This document shows, one piece after another, positions 7,986-14,674 of a stretch of 16,328 bases of DNA. Under the pieces are notes generated by a model. The model was not told the DNA's origin, searched no databases, and worked only from the letters and a program-made list of their open reading frames with translations. Each line of letters starts with the position of its first letter. Position 1 is the first letter of the stretch. The DNA lies in the NCBI GenBank assembly GCA_002390745.1, contig DGQK01000030.1:149490-165817 (forward strand), written 5' to 3'. Position numbers and translations under genes: made by a program. Source of the stretch: Bacteroidetes bacterium UBA4416 (GTDB taxonomy: Bacteria > Bacteroidota > Bacteroidia > B-17B0 > Aurantibacillaceae).

Positions 7986-8046
7986 AACAATCAATAGGCT
8001 TAGTTTATAGAAAACCATTATTATTCATTTTAAAAAAGAAAAGACC

Positions 8047-8385
8047 ATGAACACATTGAGAAACCGCGTACAGTTAATCGGAAATTTAGGCACAGCTCCG
8101 GAAGTAAAAACCCTTCCGGGAGGACGTAAAATGGCGAAAATCGTGATCGCCACGAACGAAACCTATAAGACGCAGAAAGGCGAAAAAGTAACCGAAACTA
8201 CCTGGCACAACCTCACTGCCTGGGGAAATCAGGCGGAAATTGCCGAGAAATACCTTGAGAAAGGCTCTGAAATAGCGGTGGAAGGAAAGCTTAAAAACAA
8301 TAGCTACACCGACAAGGAAGGCATCAAACGGTATACGACCGATATCGAGATCACCGAATTTGTGATGCTCGGTAGCAAGAAATAG
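8047..8385 (+). CDS. ssb: Single-stranded DNA-binding protein, short form
   Basis: A 112-residue SSB made almost only of the OB fold. It coats single-stranded DNA during replication, recombination and repair. Diagnostic segments are NRVQLIGNLG at the start, EVKTLPGG, KIVIATNE, the TTWHNLTAWG strand with the conserved W-H and W, EKYLEKGSEIAVEGKL, the tyrosine of NNSYTDKEG, and a final strand (TDIEITEFVML). The protein stops at GSKK directly after the OB fold. It lacks the glycine/proline-rich linker and acidic DDDIPF-type tip by which most SSBs recruit partner proteins. Short SSBs are known in Bacteroidota, often next to a longer paralogue elsewhere in the genome. The start is fixed by family alignment and an A-rich leader. 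The gene is monocistronic: a promoter element lies upstream and a strong terminator downstream. Confidence 0.94.
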   Translation: MNTLRNRVQLIGNLGTAPEVKTLPGGRKMAKIVIATNETYKTQKGEKVTETTWHNLTAWGNQAEIAEKYLEKGSEIAVEGKLKNNSYTDKEGIKRYTTDIEITEFVMLGSKK

Positions 8386-8409
8386 GTTCTCCCCCGAACC
8401 AGTAAGAGG

Positions 8410-8452
8410 CGCCCACCTGAGACTTTTTCAGGTGGGCGTTTTTTATTTTTTT
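8410..8452 (+). terminator. Strong intrinsic terminator of ssb
   Basis: An 11-bp perfect GC-rich stem (CGCCCACCTGA with its complement at 8428-8438) closes a 7-nt loop. A T-rich tail follows at 8439-8452, broken by one A. It lies 24 nt after the ssb stop and separates ssb from the DinB-like gene. Confidence 0.95.
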
Positions 8453-8506
8453 CGATCCCGATAAGAAAAAACCGGTTACATTCGCTGTCATCAAAAACAG
8501 ACACTT

Positions 8507-8998
8507 ATGTACAAAGAGCATTTATACAAAAACCTGGAACGCGAAATCGTTCTGCTGAAACAACTCGCCCGAGTCATTGAAGAAAAAGACCTCGATTTCC
8601 GCCCGCACGAAAAATCCAGGAGCAATATCGAGCTCATGCGCTACCTCTCGGGCCTCGGCGCCAATATGCTTCGCTGGTTCATCGACAACGACCTTAGCCC
8701 CGAAGAATGGGCAAAGATCCGGGAGCATCAGAAAACACTCAGCATCGAAAATTTTCCGGCAAGGCTCGATGAGCAGCTAGTCACCATCAAACGCTACATG
8801 GACGCCATTTCGGAAGAAGAGCTGCTGACGAAGGTTGTCACGCTGCCTTCTAAAGAACCGATGCTACTCGGTATGGCCATCATGAATGCGCCTGTGAAAT
8901 GGCTGGCGGCCTACCGCCTGCAGTTATTCGTGAACCTGAAACTGAACGGGCACGAGCACCTTTCCACAAAAGAGGCCTGGACGGTTTTAGAGCCTTAA
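8507..8998 (+). CDS. DinB/YfiT-like four-helix-bundle protein
   Basis: A 163-residue soluble, mostly helical protein resembling the DinB superfamily. The signs are FRPHEKSRSNIELMRYLS, an EEWAKIREHQ helix, a LLGMAIMNAPVKWLAAYRLQLFVNLKLNG last helix (read in two parts), and a size near the usual 150-170. DinB/YfiT proteins are metal-dependent transferases or of unknown role, with three histidines as ligands. Here the final-helix HxxxHRxQ pattern reads W132-x3-Y136-R137-L138-Q139, keeping R and Q but not the histidines. No histidine is seen in the second helix either, so metal binding is doubtful. The start ATG at 8507 has no competitor nearby. TACATTCG at 8477-8484 is a one-mismatch -7 element. 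The gene appears monocistronic, between the ssb terminator and a convergent terminator. Superfamily is likely; function is unknown. Confidence 0.65.
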   Translation: MYKEHLYKNLEREIVLLKQLARVIEEKDLDFRPHEKSRSNIELMRYLSGLGANMLRWFIDNDLSPEEWAKIREHQKTLSIENFPARLDEQLVTIKRYMDAISEEELLTKVVTLPSKEPMLLGMAIMNAPVKWLAAYRLQLFVNLKLNGHEHLSTKEAWTVLEP

Positions 8999-9076
8999 TT
9001 TTTTATCATGCTTTCACGCAGAAACGACAGAGAAAAATGTTTTCTACAGGTTCTGCGGTGCTTCATTTACTCAAAC

Positions 9077-9105
9077 AAAAAAAGACCGGTTAATGCCGGT
9101 CTTTT
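9077..9105 (-). terminator. Intrinsic terminator of the DUF4920 gene, possibly bidirectional
   Basis: A 10-bp perfect stem (AAAAGACCGG at 9080-9089 and its complement at 9096-9105) has a 6-nt loop. Read on the minus strand it is followed by a run of seven U (A-run 9077-9083). It lies 22 nt beyond the DUF4920 stop. On the plus strand only four T end the stem, so it may also stop transcripts from the DinB-like gene, less efficiently. Confidence 0.88.
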
Positions 9106-9127
9106 CAAATGTGTGGGCTACAAAAAT

Positions 9128-9601
9128 TTATTTCACGACCATGATGCCGTTTGCCAGGAAGCGGATTTCCTGTTTTGGCTCGGTGATGGCGTCGATCTCC
9201 GATTGTGGTTTTTTCGCGTCTTCGGCATAATGCTTCAGCTCCGATACCGACGTGGTTTTGGTAAAGGCGATGCCTTCGAGCACTACTGTTTTGCCTTCGA
9301 TCTCGGTCGGTACAAAAAAACCATAGTCTTTCATCTTGACGAAAGCAGTTGTTTTATCGTCAACAATCAGGTTCATCCAGCAGCCTTTTTTAGCGCAGGA
9401 GCTTTCTACTTTCGCTTTTACTTTCACGGCAAGGGTGTCTTTGGCTTTCAGCATAGCCGGAATTTCTGAAATATTGATGGCTCCTGCTTCGCTTACTTTG
9501 GCGCCATAGGTATCTCCCGGTTTGGCATGGCCTGCCGGCGGCTGGGCGTTAATGAAGAAAGCGCAAAGAATCAGGGCAAAGGTTAAAGTCAGTTTTTTCA
9601 T
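9128..9601 (-). CDS. Secreted DUF4920 protein
   Basis: A 157-residue exported protein of the DUF4920 family, widespread in Bacteroidota and of unknown function. I chose the ATG at 9601 because it gives a clean signal peptide (MKKLTLTF, hydrophobic run, then INAQ, cleavage near residue 20). A longer frame to 9670 only adds residues unlike a coding extension. After a YGAKVSEAGAI strand the core carries the family's cysteine pair and tryptophan (C69 and C74-W75), then alternating strands (TTAFVKMKDYGFFVP, KTVVLEGIAF) suggesting a small beta-barrel. The end is ANGIMVVK. The paired cysteines could form a disulphide or bind metal, but this is inference. TAAAGATA at 9626-9633 (TATCTTTA on the gene strand) is a one-mismatch -7 element about 25 nt upstream. 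It is monocistronic, with its own terminator. Confidence 0.85.
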   Translation of the reverse strand: MKKLTLTFALILCAFFINAQPPAGHAKPGDTYGAKVSEAGAINISEIPAMLKAKDTLAVKVKAKVESSCAKKGCWMNLIVDDKTTAFVKMKDYGFFVPTEIEGKTVVLEGIAFTKTTSVSELKHYAEDAKKPQSEIDAITEPKQEIRFLANGIMVVK

Positions 9602-9816
9602 GAATATGGTTTTTAAGAATCGTCCTAAAGATACAAAAAACGGTGTTATCCCCGTACTCCCCTGCGCCATGTATTTAAATTTACTGGCCCGGGCTTTTTT
9701 CCGGCAGTTTCGGTACGCAAAACCACAAAGCGAACAACAGGAATTTCATGATCCGTGCCGGACTGTAGCCCGCTCCCGGGATCTCCTTCCTCTCCTGCTA
9801 TCTATTTGATGAAAGA

Positions 9817-10809
9817 CTAATCATCATGGCCTTTGGCATTTTTGATTTTTTGCTGCAGGTACAGCTGCTCTTCTTTCTGAAGCTCCAGTTTCAGGGAATC
9901 GCTGATATCCTTTTCCCCGAGCCTGTCGAGGTCAGGCTTGCCGGCATTGACCCAGGCGGTATACCAGATGCTGCCCACCATAATGATGCTTTCCCGCATG
10001 CGCCGTTCCACCTGCCCTTTGATCATCAGATCGTAGCGGTTCGTATACTCCACCGAATATACTTTCATCATCAGGTTTCCGCGGTTCTCGTAAGCATACT
10101 TCTGGTCGGAGGGGAACTCGCGGTTGAGGGCCGCTTCAAATTTCAATACGCTATCTACCGCCATGTGGCTGTCGTAGACAACTTTCCAGGCCGACTTAAT
10201 GGGCGAGTCGATGTAACGGGCGCGCCCTACGAAATAGTCGTAATCTTCGGCTTTCAGCTCCGGGATGCGGCTTTCCCAGAAGCCGTGAATGCCGCGCTGC
10301 CCGGTCAGCTGCCCGTTATAGTTCTCGGTGGTGTGCAGGGGCACATGCGCGTCGGCCACGTAATGCCCAAGATCGGCGCTGTAGTGCAGGATGAGGTCGA
10401 GGTTCTCGTCCTTGAAGGCATTCATCAGCTTATAGTAATGCTTTTCGATCTGCCAGGGCACAATCCCATAGGCCATCAGCGTATCTTCGGAATACTTTGC
10501 CACTGCAGGCTTCCAGAACTTAGGCACACTGTCGAAGGCATGCTCGCCGTAGTGGTCAATGTCGATGTAATGCCTTGGAGCCTCGCCTTCCACGCCATAG
10601 CGGCGCTTATCGGGATCGACAGCATGGTTTGTCACAAACTCTATGTGCTTCTTGTAGAAGCCTACCATTTCGGGAGGGAGGGTGAATACCGCCATGCGGT
10701 TGATTCGCTTATGTCCGTAGAAGCCCCAGGATACAGAAGCCTCCTGTGGCAGCAGGAATAGCATCCCTATGGCCATTGCGGCAATGATACCGATTCTTTT
10801 CAAACGCAT
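9817..10809 (-). CDS. Secreted zinc-dependent hydrolase of the phospholipase C / S1-P1 nuclease family
   Basis: A 330-residue exported enzyme with the trinuclear zinc site of bacterial phospholipase C and S1/P1 nucleases, which hydrolyse phospholipids or single-stranded nucleic acid. Visible ligands in order: W28 and H33 (WGFYGHK), D65 or D67, H80 (HYIDID), H149, D153 and H159 (GHYVADAHVPLH), H175 and E179 (GIHGFWESR). The final H-x3-E matches phospholipase C (P1 nuclease has Asp), whereas NYNGQLTG after the fifth ligand recalls the nucleases, so substrate is open. In this family the mature chain starts at the tryptophan, whose amino group binds zinc. The signal peptide here (residues 1-27, ending ASVS) ends exactly before W28. 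The C-terminal 40 residues are charged and probably helical. The gene begins 4 nt after the phosphatase stop, so the two form an operon. Confidence 0.87.
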   Translation of the reverse strand: MRLKRIGIIAAMAIGMLFLLPQEASVSWGFYGHKRINRMAVFTLPPEMVGFYKKHIEFVTNHAVDPDKRRYGVEGEAPRHYIDIDHYGEHAFDSVPKFWKPAVAKYSEDTLMAYGIVPWQIEKHYYKLMNAFKDENLDLILHYSADLGHYVADAHVPLHTTENYNGQLTGQRGIHGFWESRIPELKAEDYDYFVGRARYIDSPIKSAWKVVYDSHMAVDSVLKFEAALNREFPSDQKYAYENRGNLMMKVYSVEYTNRYDLMIKGQVERRMRESIIMVGSIWYTAWVNAGKPDLDRLGEKDISDSLKLELQKEEQLYLQQKIKNAKGHDD

Positions 10810-10813
10810 TATC

Positions 10814-12832
10814 CTATAATTTTATTCCCATGACCAGCACGTCATCTACCTGTTCATAGCCGGCCTTCCAATCCATAAAGGCCCGGTCGATCCGCTGCTG
10901 CTGCTCGTCTGCCGGCAAGGCGGCAACCGATACCAGGAGCTGCTTCAGGTTCTTCGACATGAACTTTTTGCCGTCCCCGCCACCGAACTGATCAGCATAG
11001 CCATCTGTAAATATAAATAAAGCATCGTGTTTCGCCAATGGAATGGTAGTGACATGAAATTCCATGTCATCGGGCGTAAAGCCTGCTATAGCGGCTTTGC
11101 CGGGCTTATATTCCAGCAGCTCCGGTAAGGCCCCGTGCGTGCCGGGCATTGCTCCCCGCACCAGGTACAGAGGCCTGTTGGCCCCGGCAAATTGCACTTC
11201 GGTACACGATGCATTGAACTTCAACACTGCCATGTCCATTCCATCTTTTTGCCTGGAAGTATCGGAATGCTGCTTCAGCAACTGTTTGATCTGCACATTA
11301 AGAAATGAGAGGATCTCGCCCGGGCCGGAGATCTGCTTTTCATAAACCGCCTGCACGATCTTATCTATCCCGATAATGCTCATCAGGGCGCCCGGAACGC
11401 CATGCCCCGTGCAGTCGGCGGCAATGCAGTAAAATTCCTCCCCGACCTTTCCAAACCAGTAGAAATCGCCACTCACCACATCCTTGGGTTTATAGTAAAC
11501 AAAGCTTTGCGGGAAGTTGCTTTTCAACTCGCTGAGGTCGGGCAGTATGGCCTGCTGGATGCCTTTGGCATAGCGGATGCTGTTGTCGATCTCCAGCTTC
11601 TTTTCCGCAATTACCTGGTTCCTGGCTTCAAGCTCTTTATTGGCAAGCTGCCGTTGCTTGTTCTGCCGGTAGAGCAACACCACGATCACAATCACCACGA
11701 GCCCTACAGAAAGCAGCACGATGATAAAATACGTGTTCTTCCTGTTTCTCAATTCGTGGATCTCATTGCTTTGCCTGAGCTGCGCAATGTTCGCTTCCGA
11801 TTTTTCGAGCGAATAGCTGCTTTGCAAATTGCTGATGCTGGTCGAATAGGTTTCTTTGTCCAGCTGCTCTTTCAGCTCTACATAAGCCTCATAGCGATCG
11901 TAGGCCTCTTTATAGTTTCCAAGCTTATATTGCGCTTTAGCCATGCCGTTCATCGCCAGCAGCCTCGTGTCCTTGATGTCGTGCCGCACATTGTAATCGT
12001 AAACTTCCTGAAACTTCGCTTCTGCCTCCTTCACCCTTCCCAGCTCCAGGTCGCACAAGCCCATATTGAGGGTACAGATCATCATGCTGGCCGAATCGCC
12101 CAGACGGCGGTGCACCTGTATGCTTTTTTCATTGTAGAAGGCGGCTGATTTAAAATCTTTTTCGGAATAGAACAGATCGCCCAGGTTGCCATAAATACGG
12201 CCCATCTCCCCATAACGGCCCGAAATTTTAGCCAGGGCAATGCCTTTGTTGAAATAGGACATTGCCGAGTCGAAATAAAGTTTTTGATCGTCGGCACGCT
12301 GCCTTCCGGAGTAATAGCTGGCAAGGGCATTGTATATTTTGAGAAGGCCGGCTGTGTCTTTCAGGTTATTGTAGATGGCATAAGACCTGTAGAGATAATG
12401 GTCTTCTTTGTAGTTATGCTGCTGGATACAAAGGATCCAGCCGATGTTGTACATAGAAAAGGCCAGCCCCTGCTGATCATTCAGGGAATCGTTGATCCTG
12501 TAGGCTTTAAAATAATACTGCTGTGCCTTGTCGTAATCGGAATGAAACCAGTAGGCATCGGCCATACAGTTGTAGGCCGTTACTTCTCCTTTTACATAAT
12601 TCAGCTTCCGGGATAGCTGCAAGGCTTCCGAGGCATAGGTAATAGATTCTTTGAAACCGTAATTGCTGAAGTAATAGGCCAGATCGATCAGTTTTTCGAT
12701 ACGGACCGTGTCTTCTGTGGCATGAAGGGAAAGTTCAGCTCTTAATTTTTTGACGCCCGGTGATTCCTGCGCAGGAGCCTGAATACACAGGCCAGTTAGC
12801 ACAAGGATATATAAAAACCGGAACCGACACAT
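10814..12832 (-). CDS. TPR-transmembrane-SpoIIE-type (PP2C) serine/threonine phosphatase
   Basis: A 672-residue signalling protein. Residues 1-22 are a signal peptide (ending APAQ). About six tetratricopeptide repeats follow over about 45-322 (for example NLGDLFYSEKDFKSAAFY and AKAQYKLGNYKEAYDRY). A coiled-coil-like linker reaches about 365, and one transmembrane helix spans 368-388. A second coiled coil (390-418) leads to a SpoIIE-type PP2C domain at about 425-672. The metal-binding acids are all present: D456 (VVSGDFYW), D473 (AADCTGHGVPGA), D533 (DGMDMA), D610 (FTDGYADQFGG) and D663/D664 (QVDDVLVMG). The domain should therefore be active as a Mn/Mg-dependent phosphatase. Topology places the TPR sensor in the periplasm and the phosphatase in the cytoplasm. 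In other bacteria such domains dephosphorylate anti-anti-sigma or STAS proteins, but no such partner is in this window. It is first in a two-gene unit with the zinc hydrolase. Confidence 0.92.
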   Translation of the reverse strand: MCRFRFLYILVLTGLCIQAPAQESPGVKKLRAELSLHATEDTVRIEKLIDLAYYFSNYGFKESITYASEALQLSRKLNYVKGEVTAYNCMADAYWFHSDYDKAQQYYFKAYRINDSLNDQQGLAFSMYNIGWILCIQQHNYKEDHYLYRSYAIYNNLKDTAGLLKIYNALASYYSGRQRADDQKLYFDSAMSYFNKGIALAKISGRYGEMGRIYGNLGDLFYSEKDFKSAAFYNEKSIQVHRRLGDSASMMICTLNMGLCDLELGRVKEAEAKFQEVYDYNVRHDIKDTRLLAMNGMAKAQYKLGNYKEAYDRYEAYVELKEQLDKETYSTSISNLQSSYSLEKSEANIAQLRQSNEIHELRNRKNTYFIIVLLSVGLVVIVIVVLLYRQNKQRQLANKELEARNQVIAEKKLEIDNSIRYAKGIQQAILPDLSELKSNFPQSFVYYKPKDVVSGDFYWFGKVGEEFYCIAADCTGHGVPGALMSIIGIDKIVQAVYEKQISGPGEILSFLNVQIKQLLKQHSDTSRQKDGMDMAVLKFNASCTEVQFAGANRPLYLVRGAMPGTHGALPELLEYKPGKAAIAGFTPDDMEFHVTTIPLAKHDALFIFTDGYADQFGGGDGKKFMSKNLKQLLVSVAALPADEQQQRIDRAFMDWKAGYEQVDDVLVMGIKL

Positions 12833-13198
12833 ACAGTACTAAGGTATAAAAAATATACAATACGAATTGCTTTTAACAATAATGGATCTTTTTTATACCA
12901 AGGCGCTGCAAGGTCGGTGTGTAGCTGTGTGGGGGATCTCCGATCATCATCGGGATTTGAATGCAAGCCTACGAAACTAACCGGGATTTTTCCGTAGTGC
13001 GCTTGTTATTACATGCCGCCCAATAGTAAAGTAATTTTATTCATGGTATCGTGAGTTTTAGTTAACATAAAACTACAATTATTGGAAACCTATGGATAGA
13101 GGGGCACCCCCTCAAATCACTTTTTTGTCGACAAAAGATAAAAAAACCCGCATGAACCTAATCATGCGGGAAGTAAACATGGGTTTAAATTACCAGGA
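12833..13198. other. Intergenic region rich in inverted repeats
   Basis: These 366 nt between the phosphatase start and the citrate synthase stop hold no credible gene. From left to right there is the phosphatase leader (TACCTTAG on the gene strand is a one-mismatch -7 element), then a CCGAT/ATCGG hairpin at 12940-12953. After that come AGTTTTA/TAAAACT (13054-13074), GAGGGG-CAC-CCCCTC (13099-13113), the perfect palindrome TTTTGTCGACAAAA (13123-13136) and the citrate synthase terminator (13147-13170). The repeats from 13054 onward are treated as a finding. Confidence 0.55.
13140..13170 (-). terminator. Intrinsic terminator of citrate synthase
   Basis: A 9-bp perfect stem (CCCGCATGA at 13147-13155, complement at 13162-13170) with a 6-nt loop is followed, on the minus strand, by seven U (A-run 13140-13146). 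It lies 28 nt beyond the citrate synthase stop. Confidence 0.93.
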
Positions 13199-14521
13199 TC
13201 AGGCTTTGGCTTCCTGAGCGGCTTTGATTTTTGCCTTGATATTTTCAGTTGTAATGGAGTTCGGCCTTTCGATGGCTGAACCTGTTGCCCTGTCCCAGAT
13301 CAGGCTGGCCAATACGCCTAAAGCCCTTGACACGCCGAACAATACGGTATAGAAATCGTACTCGTGCATACCATAATGTACCAACAACGCTCCGGAGTGT
13401 GCATCTACATTCGGCCAAGGATTTTTGATCTTCCCGGTAGATTCCAGGATCGGAGGAGCTACTTCGTATACCATTTGTACAATCTCGCAAATATTATCAT
13501 GCTTGATATAGGTTTTGTAGAAATCCTGCTGAGCGGTAAAGCGCGGATCGGTTTTACGCAGCACCGCGTGCCCGTATCCCGGAACTACTTTTCCTTCGGC
13601 CAGGGTTTTTTTGATGTATTCTGCAATCTGCTCTTTGGTTGGCAATCCGCCTCCGAGGTTCTCTTTCAATTCCATAATCCAGCTCAACACTTCCTGGTTG
13701 GCAAGGCCGTGTAGAGGGCCGGCCAGTCCATTCATGCCTGCGGCAAAAGCCAGGTAAGGGTCGCTGAGGGCCGAACCGACAAGGTGCGTTGCGTGAGCCG
13801 ATACGTTCCCGCCTTCATGATCCACGTGGATCGTGAGGTATAAGCGCATCAGGCGTTTCATATCGAACTCTTCGTAGCCCAGCATGTGAGCAAAGTTGGC
13901 CGCCCAGTCGAGCTTATGATCAGGCTCGATGTGAGCGCCGTTTTTATATTTACGACGGTAGATGTATGCTGCCACCCTTGGTAAGCGGGCGATGAGGTTC
14001 ATGGAATCCTCGTATACATAATCCCAGTAATCTTTTTTATTGATGCCTTTCGCATAGGCTTTTGCAAATACGCTTTCGGTCTGCATCGCCATTACCCCTA
14101 CCACAAACTGTGTCATCGGGTGTGTATCTACAGGCAATTTTTCAATCACATCAAACACGTGCTTCGGAACGTTGCTGCGTTTTTGCCACTCGTTGGTGAT
14201 AAAGCTCACATCTTCCTGGGAAGGCAGCTCACCCACCAACATCAGGTAAAAAATTCCTTCCGGCAAAGGCTCTGTTCCTCCGGGCGCTTTTGGCAGGCTC
14301 TTGCGAAGCTCAGGAATAGAGTAACCCCTGAAACGGATGCCTTCTTCAGCATCCAGCTTCGACGTTTCTGTCACCATTCCTATCATTCCCTTCATACCCT
14401 GGTAAACCTGGGCCACGGTATATTCTCCTAATTTCAGATCCCCGTGATTCTTAATAATGTCTTTAATTTCTGCCGCCAAAGGCACTGCTTTTTCGCGAAA
14501 TTTATCTTTTAACCTGTCCAT
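13199..14521 (-). CDS. gltA: Citrate synthase, mitochondrial (eukaryotic) type
   Basis: A 440-residue enzyme that condenses oxaloacetate and acetyl-CoA to citrate, the entry step of the TCA cycle, in the cytoplasm. Catalytic residues are H271 (GPLHGLANQ), H318 (GYGHAVLRKTDPR) and D373 (WPNVDAHSG), equivalent to pig H274, H320 and D375. From memory the chain matches animal mitochondrial citrate synthase along its length, including LDAEEGIRFRGYSIPE, HPMTQ, YLTIHVDHEGGNVSAH, GSALSDPYLAFAA and YTVLFGVSRALGVL. It begins where the mature mitochondrial enzyme begins, without a targeting peptide. It differs from the hexameric NADH-regulated E. coli type, so it is probably a dimer without NADH control (inference). 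Such eukaryotic-type enzymes are known in some Bacteroidota. It is monocistronic, with a good promoter and terminator. Confidence 0.96.
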   Translation of the reverse strand: MDRLKDKFREKAVPLAAEIKDIIKNHGDLKLGEYTVAQVYQGMKGMIGMVTETSKLDAEEGIRFRGYSIPELRKSLPKAPGGTEPLPEGIFYLMLVGELPSQEDVSFITNEWQKRSNVPKHVFDVIEKLPVDTHPMTQFVVGVMAMQTESVFAKAYAKGINKKDYWDYVYEDSMNLIARLPRVAAYIYRRKYKNGAHIEPDHKLDWAANFAHMLGYEEFDMKRLMRLYLTIHVDHEGGNVSAHATHLVGSALSDPYLAFAAGMNGLAGPLHGLANQEVLSWIMELKENLGGGLPTKEQIAEYIKKTLAEGKVVPGYGHAVLRKTDPRFTAQQDFYKTYIKHDNICEIVQMVYEVAPPILESTGKIKNPWPNVDAHSGALLVHYGMHEYDFYTVLFGVSRALGVLASLIWDRATGSAIERPNSITTENIKAKIKAAQEAKA

Positions 14522-14526
14522 CTTTT

Positions 14527-14564
14527 TACACTGTTTAATTAACCACGTAAATTTATACAGTGTA
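14527..14564. promoter_or_regulatory. Inverted repeat spanning the citrate synthase promoter (candidate operator)
   Basis: TACACTGT (14527-14534) and ACAGTGTA (14557-14564) are perfect 8-bp reverse complements, 22 nt apart, with a 30-bp centre-to-centre distance, about three helical turns. One arm lies in the short leader and the other in the spacer of the promoter, so a bound protein would cover the -7 element and start site. Confidence 0.5.
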
Positions 14565-14578
14565 TTGATTTAAACAAA
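14548..14578 (-). promoter_or_regulatory. Citrate synthase promoter, Bacteroidota type
   Basis: On the minus strand TTTG (14575-14578) is followed after exactly 19 nt by TAAATTTA (14548-14555), a one-mismatch match to TAnnTTTG. Spacing is ideal for the Bacteroidota primary sigma factor. The start site would be near 14542, giving a leader of about 20 nt. Confidence 0.7.
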
Positions 14579-14674
14579 CTTTATTTATACTATTTTTAAA
14601 TTATTTGGCCTGATCCAAAAGCGAAGCGCAGAACCTGCAGATAACTTAATGATTTGGTCAAATGCCCTGAACCC

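Larger units (their letters stand above)
7742..8046 (+). other. Intergenic region upstream of ssb
   Basis: These 305 nt contain no open frame I would call a gene. No clear intrinsic terminator follows the CUB/T9SS gene. At 7874-7903 there are nested inverted repeats: TAGCCG pairs with CGGCTA around a CCGTTT/AAACGG hairpin (7886-7900), and a competing CGGTT/AACCG pairing spans 7878-7888. The right half holds the ssb promoter element and a palindrome, listed separately. The last 15 nt before ssb are A-rich, the usual ribosome-binding context in this phylum. Confidence 0.5.

Noticed and set aside
9602..9670. N-terminal extension of the DUF4920 protein to a start at 9670
   Set aside because: The extra 23 residues precede a normal signal peptide beginning MKKLTL and cover the likely promoter, so the start at 9601 is preferred.
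9681..9704. GCCCGGGC followed by T-run as a plus-strand terminator
   Set aside because: The palindrome has no loop and cannot form a stable hairpin, and no plus-strand gene ends there.
9826..10761. Long plus-strand open frame (311 codons) opposite the zinc hydrolase gene
   Set aside because: It is fully antisense to a gene with all catalytic ligands intact. Its translation has no recognisable domain and reflects codon bias of the opposite strand.
11402..12148. Plus-strand open frame (248 codons) opposite the phosphatase gene
   Set aside because: It lies within the TPR-to-PP2C coding region in antisense, shows no family motif, and has a histidine/valine-rich composition typical of a shadow frame.
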